From assembly GCA_963514095.1 (NCBI GenBank), contig OY741281.1, positions 8,032,319 to 8,096,318 of the forward strand: DNA of 64,000 nt. Direction: 5' to 3'. The position numbers and the translations under genes are program-made. This DNA comes from Eutrigla gurnardus. Its lineage: Eukaryota > Chordata > Actinopteri > Perciformes > Triglidae. Each line of letters starts with the position of its first letter. The stretch's first letter is position 1. Below, in pieces: positions 12,391-35,085 of this stretch. The notes below the pieces were generated by a model. It had not been told where the DNA came from. It did no database searches and saw nothing but the letters and a program-made list of their open reading frames with translations.

Positions 12391-13859
12391 CGTGCTATAG
12401 AAATACAGTGCAGGGATGAGAAGAATGAAAATACATCATACAAAAAACTATGAAACGAAAAATAGGAATGTTTTCCGTAAAAGAAAATGGAACGATGGAA
12501 TGGATCGTTGAATGACTGAGTGGAGGGCGGATACTTTCACTTGGGGGTTAGTCAGCCTTTCAACAGTGAACAATACACATGCATCATTCATTTTTTTGTC
12601 AATGTGATCAGAAACAAAATGATTGTCTAGCTCTCCTAAATTCCAAACTGTAGAAACTTTTTCAGGAGCAATGGCAAGATATTTGTAACATTTGAATTAA
12701 AATGATCAACACGTTTACTGGCAGAGGCTTAAGAGATTAGCCAGTCAAAGGATATCAATATTAATTAGGTAAAAATACACACAAATATGGCTGGAGGTTA
12801 AAGTATATTCAATGAGTTTCAAAGGTTGCCTTTTGGAAATGTCTGATAATCAATTTGCAATTTCCCTCTCAAAATAAAATAGAATATAGAATATCACTGA
12901 TTCCAATAAAGAGGTTGGAAAATATGAAGAGGTGGGTTCTTAAGGTGCAGCACGAGCAAAGATTAGTTGCTATAAGTCAAATTCTGTTAACCCTCCAGAT
13001 AATTGTTTCTTTCTCTTCACACGCACACATTATTTCAAAAAATGCCTGATAGCACAAATTGAAAATCACATAATGAAAGTAATCTTTTCCAGGGCGCTTG
13101 TCCACGGCTGCAGCAATGAGAACATCTTTACAGACAGACTTGCCAATAATGGTTTGAATGATGAAGTCCTTTTGTGTTATTCAAGGGCACACATGAAGTC
13201 AAACACAAGTGGAGAAGAAAAAGACCATTTGTGAAGCGGACCACTCTGCGGCGTTGAAAAGTCATGTTCTGAACTCAGACATGTCATTCAGCAACCAACA
13301 CACGTCAGTTATTTTATGGCTTGACCTTTCAACCTCACGTCCTTTTGAGAGCCGGTGATGCCAGAGTGATCAGTCTCCAATCACAGGTCCGGCGTCCGTC
13401 TGATAGTCTATGGGCTGAGCGAGCCTGATTGAGCGTGGTGTCTATAAGGGGCAGAATCGATGCACACCTCTATGTCATCTCTTCAAAGCCAGACACTTAT
13501 GTTCCAGGACATTTCTGTAGATCTCCCAGATATAACAGTTACTTTTTTGTAATGATTTTCTATTGGCGAAAACCCTTTATTCACCCTGAATGATTACTTT
13601 TTCTATTTTATTTGTCTTCTGAATGTAAATTAAGCGTAAATGGGTCTAAACTGTGATATGAGATTTGAGATATTTACGCTGCTTGGGGAGATTGAAACCA
13701 CATTTTGCATATTAGCTCTATAGCAAAGTAAATCTGACTCTTGAAATTTTCTTGCACCAGAAAAAGGATGTCACTGCATTGTTTAGGTCTTTTTAAATGA
13801 CAGGGGCTTTAAAAGGAATGCAGTGGAAATAGTATATACATTTGGGTAAGATATTCTTT
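12391..13859. other. Intergenic DNA, no gene recognised
   Basis: No coding frame, RNA gene or complete transposon recognised. Ordinary AT-rich non-coding sequence. Confidence 0.4.
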
Positions 13860-14690
13860 ATTGAGTTTATTTTTCCCAATTATAAGTCCATCCATCTTTT
13901 ATGATAGAGTTAGGTTTGTTCCAGTAGTTAATTTCTTTTTTTGTATATGTTATCAAATGATTTCCCAACCTAGATTCCCAGATACTTTAGCTTATCAGAC
14001 ATTCTACTAGTGGTGGAGATTAAGTTAGTGGTTCCTTAATGAACAATAAGAGGTCGTCCGCATAGAAAGACACCTTATGTTCAGCAAAGCCAAATTTAAT
14101 TTAAATGTAACAGGGTTAGATTTAGTAACGCAGGCCAAGGGTTTGTCGGCGGAAAAGAAGGGTGATCTCGAGATACAGTTGGACAAACATACCATTTGTC
14201 AGGATTCTAGCATTTGGAGCAATTATTTAAATTTAGATAAGTTAATTTCAAAGTTCATTCCTTCGATGGGGTCGGCCCGGGTTCCTTCTGTGTGGAGTTT
14301 GCATGTTCTCCCAGTGTAAGCGTGGGTTCTCTCCGGGTTCTCCGGCTTCCTCCCACAGTCCAAAGACATGCAGGATGGGGATAGGTTCACTGATGATGAC
14401 TCTAAATTGCCCGCAGGTGTGAATGTGAGTGTGAATGGTTGTTTGTCTCTACATGTTGACCCTGTGATAGACTGGCGTCCTGTCCAGGGTGTACCCTGCC
14501 TTCGCCCAATGATAGCTGGGATCGGCTCCAGCCCCCCCGTTACCCTGAATACAGGATAAGTGGTAGACAATGGATGGATGGATGGTTTCCTTTGATGGGC
14601 TCATAGAGAATGGTGGGTTCGATCGTGTCAAAGGCCTTGAATGTTTCCACTGAGACTATTAAAATAGGATAATCTTCATTCTGTGCTGTA
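13860..14690 (-). mobile_element. Degenerate L1-like LINE fragment (reverse transcriptase), split by a SINE
   Basis: Reading the minus strand, 14053-14064 encodes the reverse-transcriptase catalytic motif YADD in the context SFYADDLLLFIKEP, followed by a stop. Further 5' on that strand (about 14587-14660) there is FKAFDTIEPTILYEPIKG, resembling the conserved KAFD region of L1-type polymerases. Between them LTNG and EHKVS-like pieces occur in shifting frames. Stops and frameshifts show it is dead. The SINE at 14271-14586 lies inside it, so the LINE is older. Confidence 0.6.
14271..14586 (+). mobile_element. 5'-truncated SINE copy inserted in the LINE relic
   Basis: Nearly identical to the SINE at 11773-12134 but starting within the body (GTCGGCCCGGGTTCC), so the tRNA promoter is lost. 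It ends in (TGGA)n. Near-identical flanks TTCCTTCGATGGG (14258-14270) and TTCCTTTGATGGG (14587-14599) form a 13-bp target duplication with one substitution. A short GATGATGA-containing insertion distinguishes the copies. Confidence 0.88.
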
Positions 14691-15328
14691 GTATGTAAAA
14701 TAACATGTATGTTATCAGAACTGATAAATATGTGATCATAACTGTGTTCATCTCTTTCATTTTTGATTTAGTCGTTAGATAGAAATCTCAGTCAGATTTG
14801 TATCATATGTGTTTTACATTATTCTGCAAAAAGCAACATGACATGAGAATATGATCAATAAAATACAAGTGCAAATCCTGACAACCACCCATCAGCCAAA
14901 AAATACCATAAATCCACAGCTGACTTTTATGCTCTAACTTCATTTAGGATTTAAAAAACTGAACTGATCGCTGACGCTGTGTCCTGCTGTCCTTAGTTAC
15001 AGTTGCTAAGCTTTCAGTTCTTGCAATGTTCATGTCGTCTGAAAACTATGAAAATGGTGGTTTGATTGCATGCAAAATAAAACACATTCTGAAAGGACAA
15101 AAATTCCCTCTTGATGCAAGGACTTGATGCTCAAGTAAACTAGATAATTGCACCAGTTGCGGCAATTAGCTTGATTTAAAGATGAAAATTACAACTATAA
15201 ACTTTGAAAGCACAAGCATAAAACACATACACACACACAAGAACACCTTGTACACCCATTATATGAAAGATTTTTGAAAGCAGGGACATTGTGACACCTA
15301 TTTTGTGCGCGCAAGAAACAAAAGGTGA

Positions 15329-15375
<47 letters not shown>

Positions 15376-16410
15376 AGAGTGTACGGTATGTGTGCCAGAT
15401 CATCAGTGAATGTGAAAGAGTGCTTACTGCTGTAGCAAATAAGTGCAGAGCGGGTGTCAGGGGGAGTCCAGGGCTGTCCAGGGATCACACTGAGCAACCG
15501 GACCACAATGCACTGCAGCTGCAATCAATTTAGGAAGCGAGAGTGAGTGAGTAAGTGAGTGAGGGGATGAGTGAGTGACTGAGATAGGAGGTGGGGGTGG
15601 GGGTGAGGGGGGATGCAGTGTCCCGTAGGTCTCATAATGGAAAGGTCACAGGTTTGATCCCTAAGGAAGCAGAGACAAGACTTCCATTAGAGAAAGGACT
15701 CCTGCACTGTTTGAACCCATCACTCTGCTCACAGCTGTTTGGTGACTAACAGGATTTTGTAGAAAACATGTTTGGACTTTAACTTTTGGGACTTACTTCC
15801 TCAGAGGAATAACAAATACCAGTGAGCACATCAAGCACTATTTTTCTCTGCGATCAAGCACAGATCAAAGCAAATGTTACTATTTTGTGTTTGTTCTTCA
15901 CTTCCTCACAGTCGGGTGACTGTATTGCATTATCCGTATGCTTATGTATTGAATGGGCTAGAGAGGAGACTTACATATTAGCTGTTTGTTATAGACATAA
16001 TTGTCATGAAGAGAGGAGCAGATGGACCCAAACACAGGAAACTACAGGCAACAGAATCTTGGAGAAAATAACAAATTCAAGGTTCAGTGCATGGCAAGGC
16101 AGAACTCAGCATCTCATAACAATATCAAGGAGCCAACAAAAACTCCACTGAAGACTTGCGGGTTTGAAAAACAATCTATTCTGACGAGAGGATGCAGCAC
16201 AGGTGGAGAAACGAGGGTGAGCAGGGATGATTAGGAAGGGGAGCTGATTGGAAACCACCGGGAGCAGAAAATGAGGTGATCGGCTGGGAAGAACAAACGA
16301 GGCTGATTCAGAGGTGGTGTGTAGAAGAGCAGAGGAGGGAAAGGCAGGAAAGAAAACCCACTAACCAACACAGAAAACAAACCAAGTCGACAAAAAACTT
16401 CTGCGATAAA
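14691..16410. other. Intergenic DNA downstream of tnk2
   Basis: Contains a (GT)n tract (15331-15370) and GAGT-rich low complexity (15539-15615). A purine-rich stretch at 16008-16370 looks like dispersed fish repeat DNA but is unassigned. No gene recognised. Confidence 0.4.
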
Positions 16411-16411
16411 G

Positions 16412-18898
16412 AGAGAACAAATTTCACTTTATTAAAAAAACATTTTGGAGGCCATATTTGCATTTTTCAAGCTGCTCTATTGTTACAGTATAATGCACTC
16501 AGCATAACATACAGCAGAGAACAAGAGCTTAAAGTTGAGCATAACAGGGACAGACACACACACACACACAAAAACAAGTGTTTTCAACATTTTTCATCTT
16601 CTTGTTTCAGTTGTATCTTGAAGAAGAGAGCGACTGACATAAGTGATGCCCTCTCATATGCAAAGTGTAGCTGAAAGAATGGACTGTGGAATCACATTTA
16701 TGATTGATAACTGCGCAGATACATGCTCTGAAGCTGGACGTCGCTACCTGCAGCGCTAAGCACACATGCACACACGCACAGCAGCTGCCTACTTATTCAA
16801 GTGGATGAAGCTTAAGAGCTTCTGCAAGAGCTCACGATGATCAGGCAGCAGTCATTTTCATAGGAAGAAATACTAAACATCAATTTCAGGCTGATTAAAC
16901 ATGTAACTAGCGGACGTTCCACTCAGTCCCTAATACCCTGTGTTCATTACGAGATGTTAGATATCTTCACATTTCTGTTTTGGCATCTTATTGCCTACAA
17001 TAAGATCAAAAAAATTCACGCCTTTTTATAAAGCTTATAATGAAGCTTTTATACATTAATACCCGATATTCTAATCAGTACATATCCAGTATCTTATTCA
17101 CTTCGCTAAGTAGATGAATCTTGTTCTGACCAGCAGTTAATGTGTCCTCAAAAATTCCCACTCGTGTGTCCACACACTCCGTAAAGTGCTATATACAATA
17201 AAGCATCTTATTAGTACATTTTCATAAAAACATCCAACTATATCGTTTGCTGACATTTCCCTGATATTTTTTTTTTTTTTTGGATCACTTCATTAACAGC
17301 AGAAAGGCATGGGCATTTGCAGTGTAAATGTAAGCTTACTTATCACACAGACACACACACCTGAACATGCTCGCATTCACAGCAGACACACACACAGTAA
17401 AAGTTTTTCAGCGGCTACAAGCAGAAACCTTCTTCTTCAGGTAATAATACACAAAAACATAAATAGCAACTGTTCAAGTAAATGCGACTCATTTAAGAAG
17501 CTGCTCTGTTAGCTTATAATGAGCATGAGTGTGTATGACACATGTAGTAGCAGGTATTCACAGTACGTCAATTGAGGCACAGATACTGCTTTATGTTCCT
17601 CCGTTCATTAAAATGCATCGCCGCGTCCCGAGTGCCCGGAGCGATGAGTTATGGCATGTTGGTCCGAATTACATCAGGAGCTCGTAAGTAGCTGATTACT
17701 GCTAAGTTTGTCCTCCCGCTGTCACTTCCTGTGAGACACACAAAGAGAGTGATGTCATTATATGTGTACAAAATCTGTGATATCACTGCAAATCTTCTCC
17801 TGAGAAAAGTGAAAATTCCGCCCAAATTTAGTATACTAGTAGTAAGAGGAAACTTAAGCTAACTAGCCAACTGGAACTATTTGTATAGCAACATTTTATG
17901 TTTAAAAAAAAATAATAATTCAGCTCACAGTTTTGGTTTTCTGCACCAAAACCAGTTACAAGTTACGACAAGCACCAAAGCAGAAAAGGTTAGCAACTAG
18001 CCAACGAACACAGTGTTTAGCATTTAGCAGCTAAAGAGCCAGAAGTGTTGGTGGGGACCAAAAGCAGAGCTAAAAGGAGAGTGGATGCTACACTTACATT
18101 CATCACGTGATCAAAACCAGAAATCAGCTAATTCAGCTTTAATAATACATTTTTTTACATTTTATCACAGTCTTTTACGTGACGCAACATACTGTCACAA
18201 ATAAGAGCAAATGTTAAAACTTCGAGGTAAATTATGGGGAAAAGGCTATAAAGAACTTGTTAGACATTTTGGAAAATACACTTATTTGCTTCCTTGCTGA
18301 GAGTTACATGAGATCGGTAACACTGTCATGTCTGTACACCAACCAGAGCGAACACTTAGCACTAAGACATGAGTGATATCGATCTTGAGCGCATTTCCCA
18401 ATCTGTTGAGTGACTTCTTTAAGGTGGATGAAACATTAATAAATTAGGGTAAAACAAAAGCCACCAAGCAACAAAATAATAAATGTAAAGAAAATAAAAG
18501 TAACCCCAAAATTGACCCCTGGGGCACACCATAATTGTTGAAAAAAATTAAAAAGGCACAGTTTCAAACGACAATCAAGACTTAAAAATTTGACAACCAC
18601 TAAACTTAAAGATATTTAATAAAATGTTTAATCAAAATTAAAAACATCTCAGAGGTTTAGGGTTTGGGCTGCTCTAACAGCATGTGGGCGCTCAGACTGG
18701 GTGTCTTAACTCTGACAAGAGCGGCAAACAGATGGAGCAGAAGAGCAGATGGAGCGACACACCGGGAGGTTTTTTGTAGCATCGCAGTATCAAACTCACA
18801 TTTGGGAGAGACAACAGCTGATACACATAATTTGGACTAGAATAGCTATTATTTGCAGTCTTAATTTAATTAAAAAAAGGTAGTTTTTCTTACCTGTT
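16412..18898 (-). other. tnk2: Putative tnk2 3' untranslated region
   Basis: Runs from the tnk2 stop codon to a candidate AATAAA on the minus strand (16428-16433), which is followed by U/GU-rich sequence. No other gene intervenes. The extent (about 2.5 kb) is inferred from this single signal; an internal polyadenylation site could shorten it. Confidence 0.4.
16428..16433 (-). terminator. Candidate polyadenylation signal for tnk2
   Basis: AATAAA on the minus strand, followed in the transcript by GTGAAATTTGTTCTCTC, a plausible U-rich downstream element. Chosen because I saw no better placed signal below the stop codon. Confidence 0.4.
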
Positions 18899-28644
<9,746 letters not shown>

Positions 28645-28647
28645 CTG

Positions 28648-28649
<2 letters not shown>

Positions 28650-28686
<37 letters not shown>
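28650..28686. repeat. (CA)n tract at the acceptor of the first tnk2 coding exon
   Basis: Reads (UG)n in the pre-mRNA immediately before TATGCAG/ATG. Confidence 0.96.
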
Positions 28687-28690
<4 letters not shown>

Positions 28691-29656
28691 ACTTTGTTAG
28701 GACGCATTCCTCACTAACTCACTGATTCTAACTGTCTGTTTACTAGCAAAAACATGGCTGCATGAATTATTCAGTCATTGAGTGTGATGTTAATGGACAC
28801 AGATGCAGTGGACATGGAGGACTCAATAACAAAATCAATTAGATTAGTAGAGAGTACATTTCTTTTTAACATTTGAACGGAGGCAATGTGTTTCCACCTG
28901 TTTCTACTATTTATGCTAAGCTAACCGCCTGCAAGAAAGCAAATAAGCATTTTCCTCAAAACGCCAAACCACTGTTTTATGTCGTTTCCCTGGAGACCAA
29001 ACTTTGTGTCAAATTTTTAAATACTTTTTATCTGAATCTCAACATGATGTCACGTCAGCGTGTTAGTATCAGAGGGCGTATTATTCTCACTTTGGAAGAT
29101 TTTGTTTTTCAAAAGCATGTGATGTCATTACATTGTGATTTCTGAGGCAAATACAGTCACTGATTTTTAAAGAAAAATACGTACAGAACGGGATAGTTAG
29201 TAGGCTCATACATAAAATAACACGTATGTCCATCAATCTGCTGCCCTAGTGCATGCTGGGAGGGTTCCCCAAACACCTACCTCATGTGGCTGCAATCACA
29301 TGATCAGCACTCAACCAATCGTATTAACACTGTTTGTGGTTTCAACTCTCTCACGCGTTTCAGCCTTTCATTCAAAATAAGAGCACACAGTTCCTCAAGA
29401 TAACTTCATCTGGGATGAACAAATCGCACTGCTTTCAAAAGACCCACATGAGATGAGATGAGAATAAAACAGGAGTGTTTTAGCCGGATAGCAGGAAGCT
29501 AGCCTGAATCAATTAAGCCGCATTGGAAGATCAGGACCCAGCAGGTTGTGAGACTGCTGCACTACATTCAAAATCCAATGGAGTCCAGTCTGTAGCTGCA
29601 GCCCAACAATCCCCATCAACACACACACGATCGCACGCACACACTCTTTATCACAA

Positions 29657-29662
<6 letters not shown>

Positions 29663-29750
<88 letters not shown>
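29663..29750 (+). repeat. (GA)n microsatellite
   Basis: About 40 GA units in the 5'UTR intron of tnk2, (CU)n in the transcript. Confidence 0.97.
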
Positions 29751-29752
<2 letters not shown>

Positions 29753-29759
29753 GAAGAAG

Positions 29760-30415
29760 AAGAATCACTGCATGGATTCATATTTTACCATTTGTCCCCC
29801 AGCACTCTCTCTGATCCTCCCGTCTCTCTCCTCTTCGTCCTCATCCTCCCCCTCCTCCTCTCCTCTGGTGAAGGGGAGTCGCTGGTACATATAGCTCTCC
29901 CCCATAGCTCCTCTCGTCCTTCGCCTCTCCCCCTCTCTCTCTCTCCTTTTCTCCTGTCTAGCTGCTATACAGAGGAGGCGTCAGCTCTGCCGCCGTGCTC
30001 CCAGTCCGGTTTTGCTAATCTCCTCTCAGCTCCATGACCTTCCCTCTCAATCGATAGGCGCATGCACACACACGTTCCCAAACGCAGCGGGAGGCATTTG
30101 ACGCCACTCTCTCCAGTCGTATCACATTAAGCTATCTATAAACTGCCCCCGTCTTCCCTCCCACTGGATCTTTCTCTCCCTGCTGACTCACGGCTTCCTG
30201 CAGCGTCGGACACCTCCATACTTCCCTTTCTCTCCCCCATCTTTTCACTTGCGCTCGCTCTCCATCTCTCTTCTTCAGTGGCAGCCGAGCCCACTGTCTG
30301 CTGATAAATATTTCAGCAGCTCTAACGAGAAGGGGAGGAAGCAGGGGGGAGAACGTCGATGCAAAGAGGTGGGCCGGCGGATGGGTGAATGGATGAATGG
30401 CCGGGGCCAAAGAGA
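29760..30415 (-). promoter_or_regulatory. Possible alternative promoter/first exon of tnk2
   Basis: A purine-rich block on the sense (minus) strand, denser in CpG to its right (29990-30360). It contains TATATGTACC at about 29881-29890 and, about 90 nt downstream, AAATG followed by the donor-like GTAAAATA at 29788. A transcript started there could splice in frame to the SAM exon. This is suggestive only; vertebrate TNK2 does use several first exons. Confidence 0.22.
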
Positions 30416-30421
30416 AATAAA

Positions 30422-30428
30422 TATATAA

Positions 30429-30494
<66 letters not shown>
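30422..30494. repeat. (AT)n microsatellite
   Basis: About 33 AT units with a few A interruptions at the left. Confidence 0.95.
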
Positions 30495-30498
<4 letters not shown>

Positions 30499-31857
30499 TG
30501 GTGAATTCAAATAAGATATTTTAACTGATTTCAGGAACATTTATAAAGAAAATAACAGAAATAAGATTGCTGTTTTCCTCAATTTCCCGTACTTTTTCTT
30601 TTTTTTAGAATAAACAATTTATTGAACAATAATAAATTATTCGTCTGTCATGAAAATAATAGGAAATTCATCATTTTCAACACTATATATATATTTTTTT
30701 CTCATTTCATTTTCACAAATAATTGAAATCTCTCTCTACAGGCTCTTTCCACTAAATACAATATAATATATAATATAATATAATATTACATAATATAATC
30801 AATATATCCTGTTTCTATTCTCTGTGTAGATTCTGAACAACATTTGATGGCAAACGCAGGTTGGTGCCTACAATAAACGCCTGCACATTTTAACAAACCC
30901 TAGACCTAACTCTTATTACCTGGTTCTATGTGGTCAAACCAGTATCTGATATACAGGATGTTTGTATCACTATGATGATTTGCTTTAGATATTTAAATAT
31001 AAAACAGACAAAACATTTTTTAAATTCGTATTACTTTATTTATTTTATTGTATTTATTGTACTTTTCATTTTGATTTTTTTTTTTTTTATATATTTTAAC
31101 ATTCATATTTTTATATACATATATTTATATTTTATATACATATTTCTTATTCTCATCTCGGGCAACAGCCGATACGCCCTTTTCCTCCCTTAACCTGAAT
31201 TAACAAACCCCAACACTTACCCCCTAACCCTAACCTAACCCTTATTGCCAAATGAGCAAAATAAAAAAAATCACAGCTTTCGTCTCTCTGTGTGCTGGGT
31301 TTTTTTATTTAGGTCGATGCTCTAAATATAGGAAAACTAAATTTAGCTTCCATTCAGTGTTGGGAGAGTGGAACAGAGCTGCTGTACTTTGCTCTCATCG
31401 CAGCATCAGATACCTGAGGTTCAGTCAGATACACCGATGATGACGCAGAGAATGAAGTGGAGAGGGAACATTCAACAGCAACTTGCTGATTAATTAGATG
31501 GGAGAATGTGGAATTTATTGAAATAAACCTTAAGATATTAAATGTGGCGTCATAGTGTCACATTTGAGAAGCTGGAGGCAGAATAAATTCAGCATTTCTG
31601 GTCGAAAAAAAACTGGAAAGATTATTAGATTATCAAATTAGTAGCCAATTAATTATCTGTCAACTGACTAGTTGATTTGATCTTTGCGTCTCTAACTTTA
31701 AGCCGATACATCAGTCACTAAAAGAAGAATATTCTCGTATATATCTTGTTATTTGGTGAGATGTATTCATCTGTATAATACAATTATAATGTGCAGGTTA
31801 AAAAAAAATAATAATAATCCAATCCAATCTAATCCAAGTTTGTTTCACTGTTCTCAC
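30495..31857 (-). other. tnk2 5'UTR intron (part)
   Basis: Strongly AT-rich, with ATATAATATA at 30760-30800 and a T-rich run around 31040-31140. A short CCCTAACCCTAACC-like stretch near 31220 is probably chance or a small interstitial telomere-like motif. At 31550-31690 is a diverged copy of the same fish repeat as 51610-51835 (shared ATTTGAGAAGCTGGA and ACTAGTTGATT-like segments). Confidence 0.5.
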
Positions 31858-31960
31858 CCTGCAGAAGTCTTGGTTGATCAGGAGTCCAAAGCTGCAGTCA
31901 GGAGTGACTGAGGTCACTGGAGGTCACCTGGGGGAGGCCATGGATGGAGACACCCCACAT
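31858..31960 (-). other. tnk2: Predicted 5'UTR exon of tnk2
   Basis: On the minus strand ATGTAG precedes 31960 and CTGCAGG/GTGAGAAC follows 31858, giving a 103-nt exon with a strong donor. It starts with an ATG that opens a 21-codon upstream frame ending TGA before the donor, so it is non-coding for the kinase. It lies between the CpG-rich region at 33.0-33.26 kb and the first coding exon. Confidence 0.45.
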
Positions 31961-33039
31961 CTACATACGCACATGAAGAAAGAGTCATTAAGATAAGATA
32001 AACTGAGCCAGAATTATTCATGACTAATGAAGCAAAAGTACACTGCTCTGACAAAATACTTGAATAAAACAGAGCTCCATCTGTCTTTTAACAGCGAAGT
32101 GCTTCACGGACATGACACAAGAACAAGCTGTCGAGCCTCCAGTCCTTCAGGGAAAAGTCCAAGGAAGTCAAGTCTGTCGCGCTGCATGAATGCTGACCAT
32201 AAAGATGACAAACTGTCATTTAAATATCTTTTTGTTTCGAGTCTGCGTTTTGCTACGTTGGCCCTGCAAGATGCTGTCTTATTTATTTCGACTCAAGCAC
32301 GTGGTCGTCAAATCAAAAGAGTGGAGGAGGTGGCGTCTCAATGTTATCAGTCAGATCCAAGTCAATCAGGGTCGTAGCTGCAACTGAAGGAACAGAAAGA
32401 TTTCTTTCTTTCTTTCTTTCCAGTCATCTATCGTGTCCTCTTGTTTCTAACTTTGGAGTCTTTTCACCAACAGGTAAAGTAAAGATACTTACAATGTACT
32501 TTTAGACCAACAGAAAAAATAAGATTGTAGCCTACAAAGGATTTTTTTTTTTTAATTGTGTGCCCACAACGTATTATTTTATAGTCTTTTCAAAACGTTG
32601 GGAGCTTTGTGTAAATAAAACACAATAAAATGCATTTTTAAATGCATAACATTGCATTTTAATTGAACATTAAATTTTCTGTAATCTGGTATTAAATCAT
32701 ATGATTCAAATTTGACTCCAGGAGATGTCTGAGTAGCAACATGTGATTTCATATTTTTTTTTTACTAAATATCAGAACCTAGCAATAAGCATCAGTGCTA
32801 TCGACCTATGGATTCATCAGTGCTGAATAGAGAATAGATTTTAATCGATCAGGCTGCTAAAGCTGATTAGCCTCAGCCACGTTAAGACTCCACCTGCCTG
32901 TCTGCCGGTAAACATTATCCGTTAACAGTGTAACTCCACAAAATGACAACTTTCTGTCTATTCATTGAACTGTTTCATTTGGGTTCGGTGCAACATGTCG
33001 CGTCTTCCACAGAAAAACAAACAACAACAAACGAACCCC

Positions 33040-33260
33040 GCCGTACCGTACAGTGAAGGCTTTGCGGGAGACCAGTGACACTTCTCCCGGTGAGTCCTCG
33101 CTCCGTCCGCCGCTCTCAGCTGCCGCGGCCCGGCGGGAAGCCGCGCCGTTTGTCCGGGAATCGGTTAAATTATGCGGATCCGTTATCGCGCTTCTCTCTC
33201 TCTCTGTGCTCCGTTAATTCCGGGACGCTCCTCGGTGATCCAGTCGGGATGTCAGAGCGT
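33040..33260 (-). promoter_or_regulatory. CpG-rich region, probable tnk2 promoter
   Basis: Dense CpG (CCGCCGCTCTCAGCTGCCGC and neighbours) in an AT-rich setting, about 4.4 kb upstream of the first coding exon. No TATA box seen. A good donor also occurs on the plus strand (CCCG/GTGAGTCC at 33088), so bidirectional transcription is possible. Confidence 0.5.
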
Positions 33261-33276
33261 CACCGTCCGCAACACC

Positions 33277-33498
33277 CAGTGTTGCCAGATCAGACTGCCA
33301 GGTTCAAGCCATTTCTTAAATGAATAAGTCAATATTTTGAGTGAGTCGACACTACGACGTTTACTGAATTGTGTGTATTTGTGTTGTTGAACAATATATG
33401 ACAACTTGTTTGGAAATATTTTCAAAAACCCGCCAAATGTTGATAAAGCGGACCGAATTTCATCTTGGGAGGAAACCAGCCCAATCTGGCAACACCAG
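33277..33498. mobile_element. Short inverted-repeat element (CAGTGTTGCCAGAT ends)
   Basis: Left end CAGTGTTGCCAGAT (33277-33290) and right end ATCTGGCAACACCAG (33484-33498) are inverted copies. The same terminus occurs again at 43296-43310 (ACAGTGTTGCCAGATTA). MITE-like; no coding, no clear target duplication. Confidence 0.5.
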
Positions 33499-34090
33499 CA
33501 ACATCGGAGCACCGATAGAACTGGCAGAGAATCACCAAAATAATTGCACTTCCTGTTTAGAGTATAAGACTTCAAAATAAAAGCGCAGCTTTAGTGTTTA
33601 AATTATTTTCAAATTTAACGTTTTAATAACTATAAATATCGTGCTATTTGTATTGTATTTGTATTGATGGAATAAAGCAACAATGAAGCAGCAACAAGAT
33701 GGACATAAAAGAGGGCACACAGGGTTTCTGATATTCCCGATTTAGCCTAGTACTTGTGGACTTTATCAAAACCACAATTTATCCGATGGAAAAATGTGGT
33801 ACCACAACCACACATATCTGACCAGTTGTAATCACGTGGTGCAAATGTTGCTTTTAATCTGAAAAGCAAAGTACGTGAAGAATTAAATTATATTTCTTAA
33901 GAATATCATTCTCTTAACTGGCACTGGACATTTGCTGCAAGATAATAAAAAAAAAAAAAACAGCATGACTTTCAGGCAAGAACGCTAATAATGATTTAAA
34001 AAAGGGATCTGAATCACAAAAACACCTTAACAACCTGTGGTGAATTTATGTTATTTGCCATGACAGAAACCAAGATCAGACATAGATTTA
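33499..34090. other. tnk2-tfrc intergenic interval
   Basis: About 0.6 kb between the 5' region of tnk2 and the end of the tfrc 3'UTR. A poly-A run at 33946-33960. Nothing else seen. Confidence 0.5.
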
Positions 34091-34112
34091 CAGGAAGCTA
34101 AGCCAAAAGGTT

Positions 34113-34118
34113 TTTATT
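34113..34118 (-). terminator. Polyadenylation signal of tfrc
   Basis: AATAAA on the minus strand below the IRE region. Downstream transcript sequence is U/GU-containing (CTTGGTTTCTGTC). Confidence 0.55.
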
Positions 34119-35038
34119 ACACTTTTCTGCTGCACATGGAGATCACAGAAGCAGGATTTCAAGAACAGGTTTTGAAATGCAACAGTATTATGACACAGTC
34201 AGCGAAAATCCATTTCCCAAGTGCCCAGTTCCCCCTCTCTGGATTAAGTAACTTAACGTTTAATTCTTGTAACTTCCTGTAGGGAACTAAAACAGGATAT
34301 AACAGCTATTCAAACATGTAATAATCTGATAATGAAACATCAATGTTTTGGTTGCTTGAGTGTATGTTAACATAAAGAAAGTAGATTTTAATGTCAGGGA
34401 TAACATTCTTTTTGACATATTTACTTACTAACAATGGTATTCTGGTGCAATTCGTATTATTTTCTGTTTCATATTCCTATTATTGCCAGACAGCATTCTG
34501 GGAAAACCAATTAATTAACTTTTATGGGAACAAAAAAGTCAAACAAATATCAATCAGCTGCTTGGATACAAAATTATTCTGTATCTTTAAAAAAAAAAGT
34601 AACATATTGGTTGAACCGTGAATAATTTTTTTTAAGTTTGTCAAGTCTGTTGGCCTTTAAATCCTCAAAGCTTTACAGTAACGTGCAGTACAGGAAATAT
34701 GTCATTAAAATGCATGCAGAGAGTGTTGTGGAGTTAATTCACATGTAAGTGCAGCATTTGTTGAATTATTAAAGTCACAAATGCAAAGAAACACAAGAGA
34801 TGTTGGGAGGTAACAAACCACACAGACCATTTGGTGCAAACTACAATAAATATAGTGCATTTAAATATTTTACTGTGTTTGTGTGTTCAGGTGCTTTTAC
34901 GGAAAACAACACTATAATCTAATAAATGCAGGAAAGTCTTAGCACGATGCAGACATGAGCCCACCCCCCAAAACAATCTAGAACTACATACACACATAGT
35001 CCAAAAATAAAGACAAACAACTATGTCAAATATAAAAC

Positions 35039-35064
35039 TCTGGGAAACACTGTCCCCGATAAGT
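35039..35064 (-). promoter_or_regulatory. IRE 10 (most diverged)
   Basis: Transcript: bulged C, GGGGA/UUCCC (one G-U), loop CAGUGU (35047-35052). The lower stem (CUUAU against AGAG) is imperfect. Binding is less certain. Confidence 0.65.
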
Positions 35065-35085
35065 TGTTCCACCCTTCAAGTGAAA

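Noticed and set aside
28863..29170. 90-codon plus-strand frame in the tnk2 5'UTR intron
   Set aside because: No recognisable motif, lies antisense in an intron, ordinary composition.
31190..31250. Interstitial telomere repeat (CCCTAA)n
   Set aside because: Only two or three imperfect units; too short to support more than chance.
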